From the NCBI RefSeq assembly GCF_014805625.2, contig NW_023998457.1, forward strand, positions 4,594,352-4,658,351: DNA of 64,000 nt. The letters are read 5' to 3'. Both the position numbers and the translations under genes were made by a program. Under the pieces are notes generated by a model. It searched no databases. It saw only the letters and a list, made by a program, of their open reading frames with translations, and was not told the origin of the DNA. Shown piece after piece: positions 58,563 to 64,000 of this stretch; positions within the stretch are counted from its first letter, which is position 1; each line of letters begins with the position of its first letter. The stretch is from Glossina fuscipes (Eukaryota > Arthropoda > Insecta > Diptera > Glossinidae).

Positions 58563-59420
58563 AAACAAGAAGAAAATTCTATTCAGTTATGGCCGGACCT
58601 TTTACACCCACCATCATTTTGCTGAAAAGGAATAGAAAAAATGAAAAAAAAACTAAATTTTCATCTTCTAAAATATTTGGTGGGCGCGGCTAAATTTTAC
58701 TATCTTCAGAATAAAACAGGATATGTCTATGGCGTATGTGTTGTACTTTATGGGTAACAAGCAAAAAACACTGAAAGCAGAGATGTTTACAGGTTTTGTT
58801 CTGTATATGCGTCCTTTGACCGGTTTGGTTGGTTTTCAAATTGTTTTGCAAATCTGTACGAACGGACGGCCATGTTTAAGTGCATTCGGAATTTCAAAGC
58901 TTGTTTATGAGCGTTATAAAGATGTTGAAAAACAAACAAATTAAATTTTGATGCACAATAATGGGTAGGCGCGGTCAATTTTTTCCATTTTCCTACAGGC
59001 TCCACAGCATCGGCCATGTTCAAATTTTTAAAGATTTATGTGCTCTAGCTTATTAATAATGAGCAAAGAACCAATTTATTATTCCTTTTGAAAAACGGAG
59101 GTGTCTTCATTTTCGATGCTACTGTGATCGTGTCGTTCGATTGATTTGGTCCATTTTGAATACCAATCTGCTTGCAGGAACTTCCAACTTTTCTATTAAA
59201 TATGAAATCGATAGGTTCACTTTTACGAGCACGGGACAACAGACATTACACGGACGCACATACGAATACATGGATACACAGACAGGTAGGCATGCTTGAA
59301 TCGGTTCAGAATTTATTGCGGATCAAGAATATATGTTTGTACTCTGTGGAGTCCGAAGCTTCTTTCTAAGTGTTGCAAGCGTTTTGACAAAAGGAGTATA
59401 CCATTTTTTCTTCGGTGATG
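58563..59420 (+). repeat. Family B repeat, full length
   Basis: It starts ACAAGAAGAAAATTCTATTC and TTATGGCCGGACC, carries both modules, and ends GTTGCAAGCGTTTTGACAAA and TTCTTCGGTGATGCGTAT. Confidence 0.8.
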
Positions 59421-59884
59421 CGTATAATAAACCAATGAAAATTTTTACATATATTCCGTTGGAGATCTTAAAGTTCAAAGAATTGAAAAATATGGGTTAT
59501 GTCCTTATAATTTTATAAAATATTAAAATTTTATTTTTTTTTTCTAAGACAAAGAAAACGAAGCTATAAAAGATTCCAAATGTAAGTTTTCTACTTCCTC
59601 TTTTTTTTTTTCTTTAATTTCAATAGATTTAATGCAAATTTCTGTGTCTTGTAATTTTGGTTGAGTAGAAGGATTTCATAGGCATCAATGGCTAAAAAGC
59701 CAATAATTATTTAAATGTTGTCTAACCTCTTATACACATATAAGCCCATATAAGTATCTTTAATGCATATCACTATTTTGATACTTCTCTAGCAATCATT
59801 AAAAAATCTACTCTTAGAGAAAGTTAATAATTTATTCTTTTCACTTTTCCGTTAATTATTGTGTACGAATTTTTAATTTCACCA

Positions 59885-60552
59885 TGCCATGCATCACATG
59901 CGGTAAACGTATGTTAAGTTTGTGTATGCAACAGTCAGATGGACTCGCAAAATATCCAATTTTTATTATACCAATGGATTCAGAATTATTTTGTAAATCG
60001 ATTTAAGAATGTCTGTCCGTCTGTCCGTCTGTCCGCCTGAAATTTTTCTATATATACTTGTGTTCAATGTACAAACCGCTATTTTCACGTTATGCTAATC
60101 GAAATATTTTGGTCAAAGGAAAAATGATATTGAAAATAAATTAGATCGGATAGATATTTAGGTTTACTCCCCATATAAAAACCTATACTAACCTAAAGTC
60201 TTTATATAAACAAAATTTTCTATAAAAATCGATGAAATTGAGTACTTTAGTATATCTAATGAATCTAAAAAACGTGGATGAGATAGGAACATTTCTTGAA
60301 CACTCTCTCTCTCCCCCATATTCGCTTTCTTGTGGCAACCAAGCATATTTTGTAATTGAGATTGCTCTATAGAATAGTAATATATAGATCGACTTTTCGA
60401 CTTCTACAGATTGATAGTGAACCTTAATAAACAAAATCTTAGTAAACAAAATCTAAATTTTGCATTTTTATGACGAAGATGGATAAAGTATTCTATTAGA
60501 GGAAAACGAGTAAGGTACGGAATGGTCGACCTTTCTTAGCTATAACGTTTTA
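59885..60552 (+). repeat. Family A repeat
   Basis: AACGTATGTTAAGTTTGTG, TGTCTGTCCGTCTGTCCGTC, CTCCCCATATAAAAACC, and the terminus GGTACGGAATGGTCGACC then CTATAACGTTTT. Confidence 0.75.
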
Positions 60553-61376
60553 AATTGTTTTCAATTAAAACACAATTTAAACATATCAGCATTTTATTGT
60601 GTTATACAACTGTTGACTTGTGCATTATTCTAAGTGTTTTTTAAAAGAATATTTAATGATATTAATTAAAACTCACACTTAGCAGAAATTGAGAAATGTT
60701 TTCTTTTGAGATATTTTAAAACTTATTTGCGATAAAATTCAATTCATTACACATTTTTCTATAGAGAGCAATAAAAGATTTTTTACCACACCTTGAACTT
60801 TCAAAAGTACGCAGCAGTAGCATGAAAGCGGAATGCTTACAAAGTAATACGTATTTGAGGTAGGTGAACGGTTATAAATAGACACCTCTAGAACATCCCT
60901 CAAGTGTTTGCGTAGCATTTAATACATCAGGCTTTTGGTATATTGCTCCCGTTGTTCGTACAAATTGTATAATTTGTTGTTGATAGCTTTTACTATTGAA
61001 GGTTCCATTACGTTTCAATAGATCATAAAACCCGGCGCCCAATTGCGTCCCGCCACAGTCGATGTCAATAGTTAGCCTATTCTACATCATGGTCTATAGA
61101 TGTTGTGCGGCATCCACTGTTCTTTGCTCATAAGGCCAGTAGGCAGCAGTATTTTTCAGATTAGGCAGGAAAATTAAACTTTTCCGCATAAAGCTTTTTT
61201 TGGGCAAAGAACTACCCCTAAACAAAGCATCCTGAAACCATGTTATATGCGCTTTAATGTGATAACTTAGAGAGTTGAATATAGCCTCGAAATAGTAATG
61301 TCAAGAAGTCGCGTTTTTTTCCGCTCGCTGCAGTATTACTTACACATTCCATATATAAAAATAAAGCAAATCGGTT
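60553..61376. other. No recognised gene
   Basis: Less AT-rich around 60990-61160 but without an assignable frame or repeat. Confidence 0.35.
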
Positions 61377-61775
61377 TGCTACTACCATCCAACAAATAAC
61401 TACGAGATTTCAATTATTCTCGTTAGATTAAACTCGTGAAAGTATTGGCTCTGTACATCTCTCGTCGAAGGCTTTAAAATAAAAGAATTCCTTAATCCGT
61501 TCGCTCTTAGAATCTAGTGGGGAAAGCGTTGTATAAGGGGATCATATACTTCATCAACAAACTGTAAACTTGCTGCTCGGCAGATCGATTCGCCAGCTTG
61601 CTTTACTGCTACCACTCAACAAAAAACTACGAGACTTCGGAATACCTGATAGGCTAAACTTGCGAAAAATAAAATAATTCCTTAACCCGTTCGCTACTAG
61701 CGTCTCCTGGGGAGAACACCATATACTTCATCGACAGTTGTAAACTTTCTACGCGACTTGTAGATTCGACAATCG
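61377..61775. repeat. Diverged tandem duplication of about 200 bp
   Basis: Three blocks recur in the same order: TGCTACTACCATCCAACAAA and CTACGAGA; AATTCCTTAATCCGTTCGCT; ATATACTTCATCAACAAACT and GTAAACTT. Their counterparts are TGCTACCACTCAACAAAA, AATTCCTTAACCCGTTCGCT and ATATACTTCATCGACAGTTG. Spacings shrink (about 231, 190, 176), so copy 2 has deletions. Confidence 0.8.
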
Positions 61776-62375
61776 ACAGCTACAATACCACTTCAAGCTT
61801 CCATACATTTTACGCTTTTAGAATTCAACAATTTTTTTCAGTATATAACAACTTTAAACAGGCCTTAGTAACTAATCCAGAAACCATCTGTCACACATAT
61901 GTGACGCCGGACAATGTTAAGAACCGTCTGTGTCCCATATATCTGATGATGATGAGTAACGAAGGAAATAAATTTTATTTAAAATTTTTATATTCAGTTT
62001 GGACCGGCTATATTCATATATACATCGAATATTCTTCTCGCTCTAGAAAATAATTTTTACGGGAAAATAATTTTTAACATATGGAATACAGAACTACATA
62101 GGCGGAACAGGATGGGCAAAAAGTTATGCTAAGGGAGAATTAGAAATTTCATAAGGCATTAGGTTTCCTTTCATGTTCTTCCCTTTGGATGTGAACTAAA
62201 TAGGAATAAAATGCTCTGGTATAGCCTCTGAAAACTTCGTTGCAACATTTTCGTCTACTTTCATTACGCTCAAGGTCAAGGAAATTATATATTATACATG
62301 AGCCGATAGCCTGTGTTGCTAGTGCTCAATGTCTCTTTTTTTAGTCTAAAAATTCAATTCATTAGTCTAAAATTA
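61776..62375. other. No recognised content
   Basis: A short interrupted palindrome GTCACACATATGTGAC lies near 61890. Nothing else. Confidence 0.4.
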
Positions 62376-62404
62376 AAATAATAATAATAATAATAATAAT
62401 AATA
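62376..62404. repeat. AAT microsatellite
   Basis: Nine or so AAT units just before the degenerate array. Confidence 0.9.
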
Positions 62405-62441
62405 TATATTATACTATTGCAAATAAACCCAAACCCCTCTT

Positions 62442-62911
62442 TACTTATCGTATTAAAATCCACCTGTGTTAGACTTTTCCACTACCGGCGGTATTGGAAT
62501 CCTCTGTTACCTATCAGAGAAGAACGTATTAGAACTTACCGCTACTTAGAGCAGAACGTATTAGTTTATATCGCCATTTAGCGTATTCGAATTCATCGCT
62601 ACCTACCGTATTAGAGGCCAGTGTTACCTAGTGTATTATGCTACACTGTTACTTGCAATACCGAAATCTATATTCACTTATCGAAGTAGATAGTGTTAGA
62701 ATCTATCGTTACTTATCCCAACAGATCCCGCTAGTACTCGCTGTTGTCTACAACATACGAATTCATCGTTGCGTACCATATAAAGACCACTGTTACCTAC
62801 TGTATCAGACTCCATAGTTACTTACCCTATTGAACTTTCACGGTTATTTCTTAATATAGAACGTATTAGTGTCTGTCATTACCCATCTAAATACGTTGTA
62901 TTAGAATTCAC
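62442..62911. repeat. Degenerate minisatellite with 25-nt and 35-nt units
   Basis: About 16 consecutive units begin TACYTA and end near CTGT or TCGT, with a central CGTATTAGA-like core. Units at 62600, 62625, 62650, 62745 and 62794 are 25 nt. Units at 62508, 62675, 62710 and 62845 are 35 nt, and 62543 is 34. The extra bases sit between TACYTA and the core (for example CAGAGAAGAA). No long frame. Confidence 0.7.
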
Positions 62912-63908
62912 GAATTCTTAATTTTAACTACTTGATCTGGTCACTAATCAGTTTTGACGATAATATAACTACCGCTTCGAAATTGTTTTGCCGAAATTAT
63001 TCTTACGTCCCAACCTCGAAATAAAACGTATACTTTCTCTTGAGTCGCTTAACTTAACTTTCTTCCGTTGACCTTCTTTCGCCAAAAGATGCCTGAGAAA
63101 GTAGTAATCCTGAGATTTTACCTAATCGAAAGTAAAAAATGATTATAATAATTATTATTTCGAAATCGGTCTAAATTTCTATATACAAACGTATAACTTA
63201 TCTATCAAAATGAGAAGAGATTTAATATTTTTTTCAAGAGAAATAAATGAATGGAAATGAAAGGATTTTTTAAATCTTACCATAAATTTTCATTCTGGCA
63301 AAATAGCTTCAGTTTACGTTTGCCATCGCGACTTGTAGTTATTATTGCTAGATCATTGCATATGATGCATACGAAGCTTGTAAGGAAGAGTGGATCTATA
63401 TGGAAGCAACGATTCTAATGGATTCTGGGAAAAAGAGTTCCAGTAAATGCATTCTTTATTGTTTCGCTTGACCCTTGAACAGTAAAACAATAATTTAACG
63501 GTATTCGTGTTAATATCAAAATAAAGGGAGAGAAAACCCCTCTAACTCTATTTATCATATATGTCTAGTAATCAAACATGTGTACACTAGAAAACCGAAC
63601 GACAAACGACATATATGTGTATACATGAAATATATGTTTGTTTGTGCAATCGCAGGTAGGAAGAAAAACAAAATCTAAAGTTAATACCGTGCCAATAAAA
63701 TTTTATAAAAAAAAAAAAATTATGTATGGATTAGTGTCCCGAAATTTCTATCACAAAGCCATTATTTATTACAAGAGTTTTTATTTTATGTTTTTTGATA
63801 CATTTATCGAATACGATTAAGAGTTCGACTTTATATTAATATTTCAAGGTTTTTTTCTCTTATTACATATAATTTATGAGGTTTCTCTCTTTTCTTTCTA
63901 TTTTTATA
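62912..63908. other. No recognised gene
   Basis: AT-rich DNA with only a 60-codon frame near 63638; nothing assignable. Confidence 0.4.
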
Positions 63909-64000
63909 GCATGTATTGTGCCGCTTTGAGAATAAGAGTATATTCGTTCTCAATTGTTTTGCATGTATTGTGCCGCTTTGAGAATAAGCGTATATTCGTT
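63909..64000. repeat. 52-bp tandem repeat cut by the window end
   Basis: GCATGTATTGTGCCGCTTTG begins at 63909 and again at 63961. The 40 visible bases of the second unit match the first at 39 positions. The array may continue beyond 64000. Confidence 0.9.

Noticed and set aside
60990..61080. Retroviral-type primer binding site (GGCGCCCAATTG) and LTR
   Set aside because: Only about eight bases match a Lys tRNA primer site, and no paired LTR or gag-pol frame was found.
62442..62911. CRISPR-like array
   Set aside because: Units are directly adjacent and diverged, with no identical repeats, unique spacers or cas genes, in a eukaryotic context.

Overview
The window looks like nuclear DNA from a higher (cyclorrhaphan) fly. 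It is strongly AT-rich, has GT-AG introns and AATAAA poly(A) signals, carries mariner and Jockey-type LINE fossils, and is dominated by short interspersed repeats containing the GTCTGTCCGTCTG phrase common in fly genomes. A tsetse or other calyptrate fly is a reasonable guess, but that is inference. There is no sign of bacterial gene organisation.

Only one gene is convincing. It is a two-coding-exon F-box protein gene at 24959-27510 (+), with a probable 5'UTR exon ending at 24781, a GA-repeat tract and candidate core promoter upstream, and a poly(A) signal at 27552. Weaker coding candidates are a possible 3' gene end at the left edge (201-348 joined to 1255-1325), a GC-rich 46-codon frame at 29873-30013, a 31-codon signal-peptide-like frame at 3096-3191, a decayed Asn/Ser-rich frame at 18843-19109, and unassigned minus-strand frames at 2533-2808 and 40084-40440.

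The rest is a graveyard of mobile DNA. Two related non-coding repeat families account for much of it. Family A (about 650-950 bp when long) and family B (about 850 bp when long) occur on both strands. They share a terminus with ACAAGTAAGAA followed by a short GC-rich palindrome. Four eroded mariner transposases (12120, 34570, 50130, 54270-55300) retain different parts of the protein. Two LINE 3' ends lie at 22943 and 52525. Two MITE types are present: one with ATACATCCAA/TTTTTACACG ends (8493, 22384, 50826) and a pogo/Tigger-like one at 43854-44080. tRNA-like or SINE-like pieces lie at 3690, 25560 and 55493.

The structures least explained by known classes are a degenerate tandem array at 62442-62911 whose units fall into 25-nt and 35-nt size classes, a 70-nt imperfect hairpin at 35103-35172, a C-rich island at 15640-15880, and a diverged tandem duplication at 61377-61775. 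No CRISPR, rRNA, complete tRNA or operon-like system was seen. I found no convincing new multi-gene system.
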